Positions 35,542 through 44,860 of a DNA stretch of 64,000 bases are shown one piece after another. The DNA is taken from assembly GCF_902506065.1 (NCBI RefSeq), contig NZ_LR732912.1, positions 2,537,016-2,601,015 on the forward strand, written 5' to 3'. Numbering within the stretch: position 1 is the first letter of the stretch; every line of letters starts with the position of its first letter. The stretch is from Arthrobacter sp. 9V. Its GTDB lineage: Bacteria > Actinomycetota > Actinomycetes > Actinomycetales > Micrococcaceae. The notes beneath the pieces were generated by a model. The model did not search any database. It was not told the DNA's origin and saw only the letters and a list, made by a program, of their open reading frames with translations. The translations under genes and the position numbers were made by a program.

Positions 35542-36024
35542 CTATTCGCCGGGCGCCGACTCCGCGCCGGCCGCTGTCACAAGCGGCCCGAACATCAGAC
35601 TTCCTTGGGCGAATTCTTCACCGCACACCGCACAGGAGACCACCGGCTGCAGGTCGGCGCCGCAACTGTGCTGGTAGGAAGCACGGGGCGTCTCGTCGTG
35701 CATCCACGCACTGCTCCATGCTGCCAGTGCGATGAGGATGGGTGCTACTTCGGTCCCGGAAGTTGTGAGGTGGTACTCGTAGCGCGGGGGATGTTCGGAG
35801 TACTGGACGCGCTCAATCACGCCGCGATTTTCGAGGGTTCGTAGTCGACCCGTGAGTATGTCACGGGACGCCCCGGTATTTCTCGCGATCTGATCGAACC
35901 GGTGAACGCCCAAGGACATCTCGCGAAGCGCCAGCAGCGCCCACCGCTCCCCCAGAACGTCGAGCCCCGCCGCGATAAAACACGCCCTGGGCCCATCAAG
36001 TTCCTTGTCTGTCGGACTGTTCAC
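35542..36024 (-). CDS. HxlR family transcriptional regulator
   Basis: The 160-residue protein has the HxlR winged helix (LDVLGERWALLALREMSLG, FDQIARNTGASRDILTGRLR, GVIERVQYSEHPPRYEYHL). The C-terminus adds HSCGADLQPVVSCAVCGEEF, a three-Cys segment that could bind a metal or sense redox or electrophile stress. It is divergent from an SDR and a thioesterase gene, which it probably controls. Confidence 0.9.
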   Translation of the reverse strand: MNSPTDKELDGPRACFIAAGLDVLGERWALLALREMSLGVHRFDQIARNTGASRDILTGRLRTLENRGVIERVQYSEHPPRYEYHLTTSGTEVAPILIALAAWSSAWMHDETPRASYQHSCGADLQPVVSCAVCGEEFAQGSLMFGPLVTAAGAESAPGE

Positions 36025-36053
36025 CTGTCACCTGCTTTCGTTACGTTTCTCAA

Positions 36054-36081
36054 GTATACAAGTGGGTTGGAAAATCCAACC
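36054..36081. promoter_or_regulatory. Putative HxlR operator and inverted repeat
   Basis: A GTATAC core flanked by CAA and AAG (36051-36062) is followed by a perfect 7-bp inverted repeat around AAA (GGTTGGA 36065-36071, TCCAACC 36075-36081). Both lie in the 126-bp divergent promoter of hxlR and the SDR gene. Function is inferred from position. Confidence 0.4.
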
Positions 36082-36150
36082 GTCTCCATTACTCTGATGT
36101 TCTGAGGTCGCGACAACCGCGTCGCCTCCAATCTGAGTTCAGGAGAATCC

Positions 36151-36867
36151 ATGCCGCTGCTATCTGGCGCCGTCGTCCTTGTTACCGGTGCAAATGGAGG
36201 CCTGGGCCACGAACTCGTGCAACAGGCGCTCGCCCGGGGTGCCGCGAAGGTCTATGCGACGGCCCGCCGACCGCAGGAGTGGAGCGACTCCCGAGTCGTC
36301 CCCCTCGCCCTGGATGTCACCAACCCGGACTCGATCCGGACCGCAGTTACTCAGGCCCAGGATGTCACCGTTCTGATCAACAACGCCGGCATCAGCGTCG
36401 AATCGGATACATTCCTGGCTCTCTCCGACGAGAAGTTCCGCGAAATCATGGAGACAAACTTCTTCGGACCGGTTGCCTTGACCAGGGCGTTCGCACCGGT
36501 GCTCGCCGCCAACGGGACATCAGCGGTCCTCAACATTCACTCGGTGCTCAGCTGGATCGCCCTCACCGGCGCCTACAGTGCGTCAAAGGCAGGGCTGTGG
36601 TCGGCTACCAACTCCTTCCGCCAGGAATTGGCGCCCCAAGGCACGCATGTCACCGGTGTTCACGTCGGCTACATGGACACAGCCATGGCCAAGGGCGTCA
36701 ATGCCCCGAAGACCTCGGCCGAGGAAGTGGCGCGGAAGTCCTTCGATGGGCTGGAGCAGGGTGACTACGAGGTCATCGTGGACGAAATCAGCGCAGGGGT
36801 AAAAATGGGCCTGGCAGGGCCGATCTCGGACCTTTACCCCGCATTGGCAGCCAGCACCCCGGCATGA
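36151..36867 (+). CDS. Short-chain dehydrogenase/reductase
   Basis: The 238-residue classical SDR has the cofactor motif TGANGGLG (about 11-18), NNAG (about 74-77), a catalytic Ser in IHSVLSW and YSASK (about 144-148). ARR after the second strand favours NADP. It should reduce or oxidise a small carbonyl or alcohol in the cytosol. It is divergent from HxlR and 43 bp upstream of the thioesterase gene, probably as one stress- or aromatic-responsive operon. Confidence 0.9.
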   Translation: MPLLSGAVVLVTGANGGLGHELVQQALARGAAKVYATARRPQEWSDSRVVPLALDVTNPDSIRTAVTQAQDVTVLINNAGISVESDTFLALSDEKFREIMETNFFGPVALTRAFAPVLAANGTSAVLNIHSVLSWIALTGAYSASKAGLWSATNSFRQELAPQGTHVTGVHVGYMDTAMAKGVNAPKTSAEEVARKSFDGLEQGDYEVIVDEISAGVKMGLAGPISDLYPALAASTPA

Positions 36868-36910
36868 CCGAAGCAAAACCTGAAGTCATGAGAGCCCCAA
36901 GGAGAACCCC

Positions 36911-37429
36911 GTGACAACCGACACCTCAGCACAACGCTCTGAAACATTCACGTGGATTGATCCGGCAATCGCGCTCGAAAAGCTGCCACGGCTCTCGGGT
37001 ATGGACTACTTCTCCGGCCTGCGGGACGGCAGCATTGCTCCGCCGCCGATTGCCTCCCTGATGAACTTCGATCTCGTCGACGCGAAATACGGCCACGTGG
37101 AGTTCCAGTGCCGGCCGGGAGAAGCGCATTACAACCCCCTCGGGATGGTGCACGGTGGCCTCGCCTGCACGCTCCTGGACACGGTACTCGGCTGCGCAGC
37201 ACACACCACCTTGGATGCGGGGGTCGGCTACACCTCCATCGATCTGGCGGTCAAATACCTCAGACCCATCACGCTTCAGAAGGGTGCTCTGCTCGCAGAG
37301 GGTTCAGTTGTAAAAGCCGGCCCGCGGGCAATCTTCACCGAAGGACGCCTCAGCACCGCCGACGGAAAACTCCTCGCCACTGCCACAAGCACGCTGCTGG
37401 TCTTCCCGCACCAACCGGGCGGGAACTAG
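36911..37429 (+). CDS. PaaI-type hotdog-fold thioesterase
   Basis: The 172-residue protein has the PaaI/YbgC hotdog pattern: AHYNPLGMVHGGLACTLLD (with the HGG active-site region), GYTSIDLAVKYLRPI and a C-terminal GRLSTADGKLLATATSTLLV. Such enzymes hydrolyse acyl-CoA thioesters. It starts at GTG with GGAG 6 bp upstream and follows the SDR gene. The substrate is unknown. Confidence 0.9.
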   Translation: MTTDTSAQRSETFTWIDPAIALEKLPRLSGMDYFSGLRDGSIAPPPIASLMNFDLVDAKYGHVEFQCRPGEAHYNPLGMVHGGLACTLLDTVLGCAAHTTLDAGVGYTSIDLAVKYLRPITLQKGALLAEGSVVKAGPRAIFTEGRLSTADGKLLATATSTLLVFPHQPGGN

Positions 37430-37517
37430 CTACAGCCGCTCCTCAGAGGACCAGCCTAAGACCATGGGAGAGGTCCATCGAGGGCCTGCATGTGCGGCCA
37501 GCCAAGATGCCCGGGGC

Positions 37518-37561
37518 CCGAAGACACTCGACTATGTGATGCTTCCGCCGAGTGTCTTCGG
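37518..37561. repeat. 13-bp perfect inverted repeat, possible terminator
   Basis: CCGAAGACACTCG (37518-37530) and its exact complement (37549-37561) enclose 18 bases. It lies 89 bp after the thioesterase stop and may end that transcript, although the loop is long and no T run follows. A relic repeat of a mobile element is the alternative. Confidence 0.55.
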
Positions 37562-37905
37562 TGTGGGACGGGACGTTCAGGTTTACTCGTAACGGTGCTC
37601 TATCGGGCTTTGTCCCCACCCGTTTTAACCTGACAAAGCTGCGCCAGACCCGGTCTGCTCACGCCAGGAGAGAGCCGGATCCAGGCGGCATCTACGCAGT
37701 TCCTCGAAGTCATGTTGCGCTCAGTCCCCCTGCCCATGAAGGGGTGTGGGACAACCACGACCTACCGGACGAACTTGGAGAGGACCCGCATAGCCCCAGC
37801 TCACAGCAAGCGAAGGGCCCACCAGCCACGCCCCTGATTCCGCTCCCCCACAATTGAACAGGCCAACCGGCGGCCAGGCAACAGCCGGAACCACATCAGA
37901 GGCTC

Positions 37906-37925
37906 CTGTCAACAGCTGTCAACAG
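37906..37925 (+). repeat. Tandem 10-bp direct repeat
   Basis: CTGTCAACAG occurs twice in direct tandem, about 40 bp from the tRNA-like att sequence. Short direct repeats of this kind occur at integrase arm sites, but no integrase gene is in the window. From 37430 to 38456 no intact gene is seen. Confidence 0.6.
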
Positions 37926-37937
37926 TTAAAAGCAAAA

Positions 37938-37957
37938 ACCCCCTCTGACGAGGGGGT
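37938..37957 (-). terminator. Rho-independent terminator downstream of tRNA fragment
   Basis: A 7-bp GC-rich stem (37938-37944 and 37951-37957) with a 6-base loop is followed on the minus strand by a run of five T (37934-37938). It sits 6 bp after the tRNA 3' fragment, where a tRNA terminator would be. Confidence 0.75.
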
Positions 37958-37963
37958 ATGCCG

Positions 37964-37983
37964 TGCCCGAGGTGGGACTCGAA
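37964..37983 (-). other. tRNA 3'-end fragment, candidate attachment site
   Basis: On the minus strand these 20 bases read TTCGAGTCCCACCTCGGGCA: a T-loop, the 3' side of a T stem, and the 3' acceptor strand ending in a discriminator A. The preceding bases do not pair with the T stem and no matching 5' acceptor (GCCCGAGG) occurs within 100 bp, so this is not a whole tRNA. It fits the 3' copy left at one end of an element integrated into a tRNA gene, with the native terminator on its left. The tRNA identity (perhaps Leu) is uncertain. Confidence 0.65.
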
Positions 37984-38077
37984 CGGGATTCCGAGCCTTG
38001 GAAACACTGGGAAGTGGCGGAAACATGCGGAATCCGGGCCGATTCGATGGCTGAACGAGGCAGTCCGCGGTGGAAAG

Positions 38078-38094
38078 TGTGGACATTGTCCACA
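38078..38094. repeat. 17-bp palindrome
   Basis: TGTGGACA-T-TGTCCACA is a perfect palindrome with a 1-base centre, about 95 bp right of the tRNA fragment. It could be an operator or a recombinase-binding site. No gene start is adjacent. Confidence 0.5.
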
Positions 38095-38139
38095 AACTCC
38101 ATGAGGCCCTCATCCACAACTGCATGACGTGCGAGGCGG

Positions 38140-38262
38140 TCAAACCCGGGTGATGGAACCGATCCGAAAAATGGAATCGGAGGTGGCCTCAACACCACTC
38201 GTTTTATTTACGGCGCCTGCCGCGGTCTGCACCACCTCGCCATCACTGAGGATCGCCACGGA
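38140..38262 (-). pseudogene. Truncated serine beta-lactamase-like hydrolase fragment
   Basis: The minus strand encodes VAILSDGEVVQTAAGAVNKT, then SGVEATSDSIFRIGSITRV and stop. This matches the N-terminal part of the serine hydrolase at 55677-57065 (GEVIEAAAGVLNKNTGVEVT, then DSLFQVGSITKLW). The frame ends at the catalytic S-x-x-K motif, where K is R, and nothing homologous follows. Upstream codons in the same frame are not recognisable. It is a relic, cut near the att-like site. Confidence 0.7.
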
Positions 38263-38456
38263 CGCAAGTCGGGCAGTTTTTCCTCCACCCGGACCCAACC
38301 TGTGGCAGTGATTCCACCATGAAGCTCCCTCTGGTTGTGCCAGCAATATCGCCGAGTCTATTGCCGGCTCCGCGCAATGAATTGGTGGCAACAACGACCC
38401 TTCCGTGCAGTTGGGTTCGATCGCGCAAGGCAGTGCACCCGATTGCACGCGTGGGC

Positions 38457-40973
38457 CTACTGGCGCGAGCCGATCTCCACGATGGGGCGGACCCGCAGGG
38501 TGGCGCGCGTCGAAACCGCCAAGGCTATTAGTGCCAGAGCGCACATCGACCCAATCACCACGAGACACCAGAACAGCGAAAGCTGGGGCAAGGGATGCCC
38601 GGTGACGCCCACGCTTATGCCCACGAGCGGCGGCAAGGCTATGGTGAGGCCGAACACAGTTGCCAGAAGGGCAACCACCATGGCTTCACGCCGCATCATT
38701 CCCCGGACCTGCCGTCGCGAAGCTCCGATGAGCTGCATCAGCGCAAACTCGCGCGATCGTTGTCCAGTAGCCATCATCAAGGTATTCACCACGGCGATCG
38801 CGATGTACCCCAGAATCACGATGAGCGCGACCAGCCCCACCCATCCCTGCTGTGACCGCCCTGCAGAACCAGCAGGGTCCGCTGCGTTGCCGCCGCTGAC
38901 CACGAAGCCCGCTTCTGAAAGGGCTGAGCGCGTCGAATTCACGTCATCTACGGCGTTAACAAGCGCAAATCCATGGAGACCGGCCGTGGTGTGTGACCGC
39001 ACCGCCTCACCAGACATCGTGACGTCGCCAAATCCCAAACCGCGTTCGTATATCGCCACAACTGTGGCGTCGAGCCGACCGCCATCGCCGAAGTGGCCGG
39101 CTATGTTATCGCCAATGCCAATGCCGAGTATCTGCTGCGCGTTACTGCTGAGGGCCACTTGATGTTCCCCTCTGAGGGCTTCGAGCGATCCTTCCTGCAC
39201 CTTGAGATCCAAGGTCTCTGCGGCAGCGCGGGGGTCAACACCTTGCGCAACGAATGCGGAACTGCTCGCTGGTTGTCCTCCGTACGTCCTATCCTGGTGG
39301 AGCACCAACTGACTCACCACCACAGGGTTTGCGATGGCAACACCGGGCGTCGCCTTGATTTCCTCGACACGCTCGCTCGAAAGCCCTCCCGGCGCAGTCA
39401 CCCGCAACTGGGCAAGCACGCCGGCTTGCGCCTGGGCCTTGGCTTCGCTGGCCAGGATGGAAGGACCGCCAAGCTGCACCAGGCCCAACGAGATGCCAAG
39501 CGCGAGCGGTGTGATTGCAGCAGCCAGCCGCCTTGCGTTCGCGATTCCGTTCTTCGAGGCGAGAAACGCTGAAGTAGATGAGTGTGCACGGCTGGTCCCG
39601 ATGCAGCGGACGGCGAAGCGAACAAGCAAGGGACCCAGCAGGGCGAGCGAAATGATGAGGATGATCGAGGCACCCGCCGCCGCACCGGCGGCACTTTGTC
39701 CCTTGATGGCCAATGGGAGGGCCGAGAGCGTCAAACCAGCCACAGCGAGCGCGATCCCGGTCATCCACCGCCCCCTGCTTATAGTCGTTGGACCATTCGA
39801 GGCTTCACGCACGGCCTCGACCGGGTCCATTCGAGCCGAACGGCTTGCGGCGACCCTGGCGGCGCCCCGGCCGGCCAAGAGCACCAGGGTCACCGCTCCG
39901 AGAGCCGGAATCGGACTGAACGCGAGTGCGAAGTCACCAGGGATAACGCCTGAGTTCACGAAAGCGCCCTGCAGCGTTGTTGCCAGCACGTACCCGGGGG
40001 CGATACCCAGGAGCGCAGCGATCGACCCAACTGTGAACACCTCGCGAGCCACGAGGCGGTGTATCTGGGTGGGACCCGCCCCGACCGCCCGGAGCAGGGC
40101 GAAATCCCGACGGCGGGACTGCATTGAGAGCGACAGGGTTCCGGCGACGATGAACATCGTGACAAGCAGGCACGTGCCTGTGAACGCGCCGCCAATGGCC
40201 ACGAGTGACGAGCGTGCGGCCGCGGATTCCAGGAATTCAACATCGCCTTTGGCATCACCAGTCTGCGCTGCCAGATGAGGGAAACGCGCAGAGATTGCCG
40301 CTGCCAAGGCCGCTGGCTGCGTGCCGTCCTCAGCAAAGACGCCCAGGACCTGCGGCGCACCGCCCTTGTGGTCCAGTTGCGCGATTCGTTCCCCGCTGAG
40401 GAACACGTGTTGAGCGCGTGTGACTTCCATCGGTGCGTTTGCTTTGCCAACAACGCGGTATTCAGCGGGAACACCTCCATGCGTAAAACGGAGCATGTCT
40501 CCTACCACCGCAGCGGAGGAAGCCGATACTACGACTTCATCGCTGACCGAAGGTGCGGTTCCTTCCTGGATCGTGAACCCGCCCAGGCTTGAGGTGGACC
40601 ATGGATGTCCATCAACCGTGCCTTCCTCGGATGCAAGCTGAACCGTGGCATCTGCGACTACCGATGCCACCCCGGAAATTTCAGAGATCTGCTCTGCGAG
40701 TCCCGCCGAAAGGGGGACTCGCTCAAACAGGGGCAGCGGGATATCGTCCTTGATGGGAAGTGACTGTCTGCCACCAACGATCACATCGACAGCAGCGTAT
40801 CGCTCCGGGGCTATGCCGCCACGGATGCCGGACTCCACCAGGACGCCCAAGCCTGTGATGAGCGCCGTCGCGACGAGAATCGATACCGCCACGCCCACGA
40901 AGCTTGTGCGGTTGTGGCGCAGGCCCGCATGGACCAGACGACGAAAGGTTAGACGCCTACTACCCATCACCAC
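38457..40973 (-). CDS. FtsX/MacB-type ABC transporter permease
   Basis: The 838-residue membrane protein begins with a TM after [18 protein letters not shown] and has a large extracellular domain (about 40-250). Two FtsX blocks follow, one with [20 protein letters not shown] and another with [20 protein letters not shown] near the C-terminus. Eight to ten TM segments are visible. Its start overlaps the stop of the ATPase gene by 7 bp, so the two form one mechanotransmission-type exporter, often for peptides, antibiotics or lipoproteins. Confidence 0.9.
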   Translation of the reverse strand: MVMGSRRLTFRRLVHAGLRHNRTSFVGVAVSILVATALITGLGVLVESGIRGGIAPERYAAVDVIVGGRQSLPIKDDIPLPLFERVPLSAGLAEQISEISGVASVVADATVQLASEEGTVDGHPWSTSSLGGFTIQEGTAPSVSDEVVVSASSAAVVGDMLRFTHGGVPAEYRVVGKANAPMEVTRAQHVFLSGERIAQLDHKGGAPQVLGVFAEDGTQPAALAAAISARFPHLAAQTGDAKGDVEFLESAAARSSLVAIGGAFTGTCLLVTMFIVAGTLSLSMQSRRRDFALLRAVGAGPTQIHRLVAREVFTVGSIAALLGIAPGYVLATTLQGAFVNSGVIPGDFALAFSPIPALGAVTLVLLAGRGAARVAASRSARMDPVEAVREASNGPTTISRGRWMTGIALAVAGLTLSALPLAIKGQSAAGAAAGASIILIISLALLGPLLVRFAVRCIGTSRAHSSTSAFLASKNGIANARRLAAAITPLALGISLGLVQLGGPSILASEAKAQAQAGVLAQLRVTAPGGLSSERVEEIKATPGVAIANPVVVSQLVLHQDRTYGGQPASSSAFVAQGVDPRAAAETLDLKVQEGSLEALRGEHQVALSSNAQQILGIGIGDNIAGHFGDGGRLDATVVAIYERGLGFGDVTMSGEAVRSHTTAGLHGFALVNAVDDVNSTRSALSEAGFVVSGGNAADPAGSAGRSQQGWVGLVALIVILGYIAIAVVNTLMMATGQRSREFALMQLIGASRRQVRGMMRREAMVVALLATVFGLTIALPPLVGISVGVTGHPLPQLSLFWCLVVIGSMCALALIALAVSTRATLRVRPIVEIGSRQ

Positions 40974-41737
40974 TCCCCCAAGGTGCTCATGTGGTCTGTA
41001 ATTTGGGTGGGGCTGGCACCGTCGAGGTGTCCTGCGAAGGCGCCATCAGCGAGGAAGATGACCCGATCGGCGTGTGCTGCGACCACGGGATCGTGCGTGA
41101 CAACAACCACGGTCTGTTCCAGTTCGCGCGCCGTGTGTGCAAGCAGATCCAGCACCTGCTTCCCTGAACGTGAGTCGAGGGCCCCCGTGGGTTCGTCCCC
41201 GAACACAACATACGGTCGTGTGATCAGGGCTCTTGCTATCGCAACCCGCTGCTGCTGCCCGCCCGAAAGTTCCGAGGGCCGCCTCCCTGAATGGGCTTCC
41301 AGACCAACGGAATGCAAGAGGAAGTCCAACCAGCCTTTTTCAACCGAGCCTCCGGCTAGCAGCAACGGCAAGCTGATATTCTCCTCCACCGACAGTGCAG
41401 GAAGCAGGTTGTATGCCTGAAACACGAAGCCCACATGGTCGCGCCGGAATGCCGTAAGTGCTGACTTTGACAACCCGGTTACCTCTGTACCGCCAAGCCG
41501 GATCGAGCCGCTCGTGGGGGTGTCGAGGCCAGCGGCGCAGTGGAGCAACGTGCTCTTGCCCGAGCCTGACGGTCCCATGATGGCGGTGAAGCTGCCGCGC
41601 TGGAGAGACAGGCTGACGCCGCCGAGCGCAGTGACCTTATTGGCCTTCGAGCCGTACGTTTTGATGACTGAATCGAGGCACAGCACCTCGGTGGACTGAT
41701 GCATCGCCTTGGCGATGCCGCGGAGTAGGGAAGCCAT
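40967..41737 (-). CDS. LolD/MacB-type ABC transporter ATPase
   Basis: The 256-residue ATPase has Walker [10 protein letters not shown], signature [15 protein letters not shown], Walker [14 protein letters not shown] and the H-loop VVVVTHDP, a typical LolD/MacB pattern. It powers the FtsX-like permease encoded downstream. MHQSTEV at 41704 is an alternative start. The substrate is unknown; proximity to a two-component system suggests an envelope-stress or antibiotic-response pump. Confidence 0.92.
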   Translation of the reverse strand: MASLLRGIAKAMHQSTEVLCLDSVIKTYGSKANKVTALGGVSLSLQRGSFTAIMGPSGSGKSTLLHCAAGLDTPTSGSIRLGGTEVTGLSKSALTAFRRDHVGFVFQAYNLLPALSVEENISLPLLLAGGSVEKGWLDFLLHSVGLEAHSGRRPSELSGGQQQRVAIARALITRPYVVFGDEPTGALDSRSGKQVLDLLAHTARELEQTVVVVTHDPVVAAHADRVIFLADGAFAGHLDGASPTQITDHMSTLGEW

Positions 41738-41834
41738 GCTTCAACGCTAAAACGGACGCGTGCTCCGTCCCATCCAGCCAGGCCCCGGAAAGAAGGTGGT
41801 GCTGGCTATACCAAGCGCTGAGCCCAGCGACCTG

Positions 41835-43343
41835 CTACTCGCAGAACATGTCCCTGCCAGGAAGCTTCCCGTCAAGCAAGTAATCGTTCACGGCGGAATT
41901 GGCGCATTGGTTGCCGTAGGTCGGGAAAACGGCGTGTATGCGCCCAGGGAGCGTAACTAAGCGGGAGCCTTTCATCGCTGCGTGCATGCCCAAGCCTTCC
42001 TCATAGGTGGTCCTGGTGTCCCCCACCGCCTGTATCTGCAAGGCGGGCACTGCGTTGTCGATGGTAATGGGCATGGGAGGGGCCTCCCGCCAGAACGAAC
42101 AGGGGGTAATCGTATTGTGCACCCCGGCAAAGATTGGCTGGTCCCGCCGGTGCCGCTGGATCTCGTCCCAGTACCACTCGGGGTCGGAGGGCATGGTTAC
42201 GTCCCCGCAAATGATGGCGAGGGTTGCAGAGTAGTCGGGGCCGGTGCCGAGCTCAGTCATGAACCATGCTTGGACCAAGCCGGCAAGCATGGGATGAAGC
42301 TCAACGTTTTCACCGTGGGCGAGGTCCCGCAGTTGAACCAGCACCTGCGCGAACGTTTCGTTATCCGCTTGAAGGTCGCTGACCCCGTTGACGTACATGA
42401 GGAAGGGCAACACGTGATCGTCCAGCATGTGACCGCCTACCGGGATGGGCTTAGTTGCTGCGTCACTGATGAGCATTTCGATGCCATGCCGTACCTCGGT
42501 TGACGTCGACCCCAATCTGTATCTGTTATCCCGCGAAGATGCCCACGCTGCGAAGTCGTCTATTGCCTTCTCGTTTGCGGCAGCCATGTCCTTGAACATG
42601 GTGATTCCATACTTGGCAGGGTCGGGTGCGCTGTCCAGGACCAGACGATCGATCCTGTCGGGGAACATCTGGCTATACGTAGCGCCGAGGAACGTCCCGT
42701 AGGACCAACCCAGAAATGATGTCTCGGATTCGCCCATTGCCGCCCTGATAACGTCAATGTCCCGCGCAATATTCTGTGTATTGATGTGGGGAAGGATATC
42801 AGGGTACTTCTCCCAGCACCGATCAGCTGCCTCCTTAGCCCTTGCGACATTCTCATCAAATCCTTCGCGGTCGGCGCCGGCGGACCGCATCCAGGACATC
42901 TGGGGAACGCCGCAGTCCACTGGAGTGCTCTTCCCCAGCCCACGCGTATCCATGCCTATCACGTCATAGGCCGCGGCGACCTCCGGCGTCATGCCGGAGC
43001 GGAGTATGGCCGGCAAGCCCAAGCCCCTCCCTCCAGGGCCGCCCGGGTTGGTCTGCAGGATCCCGCGCCGCTGCGAAGGGTCCGTGGATGCGATCCTGGA
43101 GATCGCTACGGTGATGGTCTTGCCGTCCGGGGCGGCATAGTCGAGTGGAACGGTAACCGTTGCACACTCAGTTCCAGAGTTGGCGAGCTCTTGGTCCTCG
43201 CACGCAACCCACCCGATGCTCTGATCGTGAAAGCGCGCCAAGCCGCTTGCCGGATCGGCAGGTAGGGTTGCCGGCGCACAGCCTGCCATGAGTGGGACGG
43301 TGAGCAGGGCCGCGGCGACGGACGTGGTACGCAGCTTTTTCAT
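41835..43343 (-). CDS. Secreted alpha/beta-hydrolase lipoprotein (tripeptidyl aminopeptidase type)
   Basis: The 502-residue protein has a lipoprotein signal (VAAALLTVPLMAGCA, Cys22). Its catalytic domain has ILQTNPGGPGGRGLG (oxyanion region) and the nucleophile elbow GWSYGT (Ser about 212), and the C-terminus has a TAP-like part with LPGRIHAVFP and two Cys-containing segments. Streptomyces Tap/Slp-type enzymes release N-terminal tripeptides outside the cell. It may feed peptide importers or act on the cell envelope. Confidence 0.88.
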   Translation of the reverse strand: MKKLRTTSVAAALLTVPLMAGCAPATLPADPASGLARFHDQSIGWVACEDQELANSGTECATVTVPLDYAAPDGKTITVAISRIASTDPSQRRGILQTNPGGPGGRGLGLPAILRSGMTPEVAAAYDVIGMDTRGLGKSTPVDCGVPQMSWMRSAGADREGFDENVARAKEAADRCWEKYPDILPHINTQNIARDIDVIRAAMGESETSFLGWSYGTFLGATYSQMFPDRIDRLVLDSAPDPAKYGITMFKDMAAANEKAIDDFAAWASSRDNRYRLGSTSTEVRHGIEMLISDAATKPIPVGGHMLDDHVLPFLMYVNGVSDLQADNETFAQVLVQLRDLAHGENVELHPMLAGLVQAWFMTELGTGPDYSATLAIICGDVTMPSDPEWYWDEIQRHRRDQPIFAGVHNTITPCSFWREAPPMPITIDNAVPALQIQAVGDTRTTYEEGLGMHAAMKGSRLVTLPGRIHAVFPTYGNQCANSAVNDYLLDGKLPGRDMFCE

Positions 43344-43390
43344 GGGTCATTTTCCTTTTCTGATGACGTCGATACCCCGAAGGGCTGAAG

Positions 43391-44725
43391 CTAACGGGCT
43401 GGTCGAAGGCGTGGAAGATTTGTGTGACCTATCAGTGCGCAGCAGAACAGCGCGACGCTTATTGCGGCCGTCACCGGGGTGACTCCCTCTATCAACAGGA
43501 CAATCACTCCCACTACGCCGAGCACGGTGCTGAACGCAGCGCGTCGGTTGCTGCTCGGACATAGACGCGGCTCGCTGCCCGCACGTTCGAAAAGCCCAAG
43601 TACCTGGACAACGGGGATGAGGGCACACAGGACAGCCGCGAGCCAATACGACCGCGTAAACCACCACTCTCCGCTCCCTGGCACAGGCAGTCGCAAGGGC
43701 AGAATGAGGAGCAGCCCCGCAAGGGCCACGAGAACCGGCATGTGCCATAGATAGATCGTCATCGCGCGTGAACCAACAGCACGGATCGAACTGATGACAC
43801 CTGGATTTTCTGCCCAACGCCGGATGCTCGGCTGGCAAAGGGAGAAGACCATCACCTGCACAACTGCCAGCAGTGCCAAGGCTCCCGTGGGCGGATTGAG
43901 ATTCACGTACATGTCGCCGGAGTACCAGCCGGCAACAGTCAAGGCCAATAACAGGGCCAGTGTTAACCCCGCTGCCCATCCCCGGGCAACCGGAGCCAAT
44001 CGCTCAAGCGACCCATCCGCGAGCCAAAAGCCCAGCTGCTGGACAAAGAGCCAAACAAACACGAGGTTTGCGTAGCCGACGGCCGTTTGGTCTGTCAGAA
44101 TCCTGAGTGCGTCGACAACAACTATAGGGAGAAGTAAACCCACTATGGCACCGACTCGCGCCTTTTTGTGCGCATGCGCCATGAAAGGAACCAAAGCCGA
44201 ACAGCCAAGATACACGGCCAGGAACCATAAGGGCTGGCTGATGCGGTATCCGGCGGTTGAAACTATCTCGGCGGGAACGCCCGCCAGCGTCAGCAGTAGC
44301 AGGCCGAAACCCACCAAACCGACCAGAACCACCGCCGGAACCATGAGCCTCAAAAGCCGGGAGCGAACATAGTCCGCCGCCGTTTCACCCCTGGCTGACA
44401 GGACGCGCCATTGGGAGATCGAGCTGAAGCCTCCCGCCATGAAGAACAGCGGCATGACTTGCGCAAACCACGTAACGGAAGCGAACCATGACTGGTTATC
44501 AAGGGCGTTTTCGAGGACGGGCCCATCAGGTCCCAGGCTCACGCCAACCATGAGGGCGTGAAGAACTACCACCACTACCAAGCTAAGGCTCCGAACCACG
44601 TCGATACTGACGTCTCGTGACGACTGCTTCTTGAGGCCGTCCGGGTGCTGCAGAGGCGCGACAGACGTGCCGCCCATGTCTCTCGCCTCCGGATGGATGG
44701 CTGTGAATGTTGCATCGGTATTCAT
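43391..44725 (-). CDS. Acyltransferase 3 family membrane protein
   Basis: The 444-residue protein has about ten hydrophobic segments. The N-terminal motif SIDVVRSLSLVVVVVLHALMV, with His following, is typical of acyltransferase 3 (OatA/NodX) proteins, as are FFMAGGFSS and LWFLAVYL. Such proteins O-acetylate sugars, peptidoglycan or lipids from the cytosolic side. It lies 47 bp upstream of the alpha/beta-hydrolase gene on the same strand. The target is unknown. Confidence 0.88.
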   Translation of the reverse strand: MNTDATFTAIHPEARDMGGTSVAPLQHPDGLKKQSSRDVSIDVVRSLSLVVVVVLHALMVGVSLGPDGPVLENALDNQSWFASVTWFAQVMPLFFMAGGFSSISQWRVLSARGETAADYVRSRLLRLMVPAVVLVGLVGFGLLLLTLAGVPAEIVSTAGYRISQPLWFLAVYLGCSALVPFMAHAHKKARVGAIVGLLLPIVVVDALRILTDQTAVGYANLVFVWLFVQQLGFWLADGSLERLAPVARGWAAGLTLALLLALTVAGWYSGDMYVNLNPPTGALALLAVVQVMVFSLCQPSIRRWAENPGVISSIRAVGSRAMTIYLWHMPVLVALAGLLLILPLRLPVPGSGEWWFTRSYWLAAVLCALIPVVQVLGLFERAGSEPRLCPSSNRRAAFSTVLGVVGVIVLLIEGVTPVTAAISVALFCCALIGHTNLPRLRPAR

Positions 44726-44860
44726 GCTTTCGACGCTACGGATTGCCGGAGCCGGGCACGATGGTGCAGAGTGCCATCTTCTTGATGGTGAGAGCTACAC
44801 CGCCCAATGGTGGAGCTGGCTACACCGACGAGCGGCCCGCCGCTAAGGCAGACTGAGTAG

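Noticed and set aside
37552-37857. A 101-codon plus-strand frame in the gene-poor junction
   Set aside because: It starts inside an inverted repeat, has no ribosome site and no recognisable domain.
37964-38050. A complete tRNA gene on the minus strand
   Set aside because: The 5' side of the T stem does not pair and no matching 5' acceptor strand was found, so only a 3' fragment is supported.
38140-38568. A full 142-residue minus-strand protein including the beta-lactamase-like part
   Set aside because: Only the last 40 residues resemble a hydrolase. The rest is unconserved, overlaps the end of the FtsX-like gene and has no ribosome site, so only the fragment is reported as a pseudogene.
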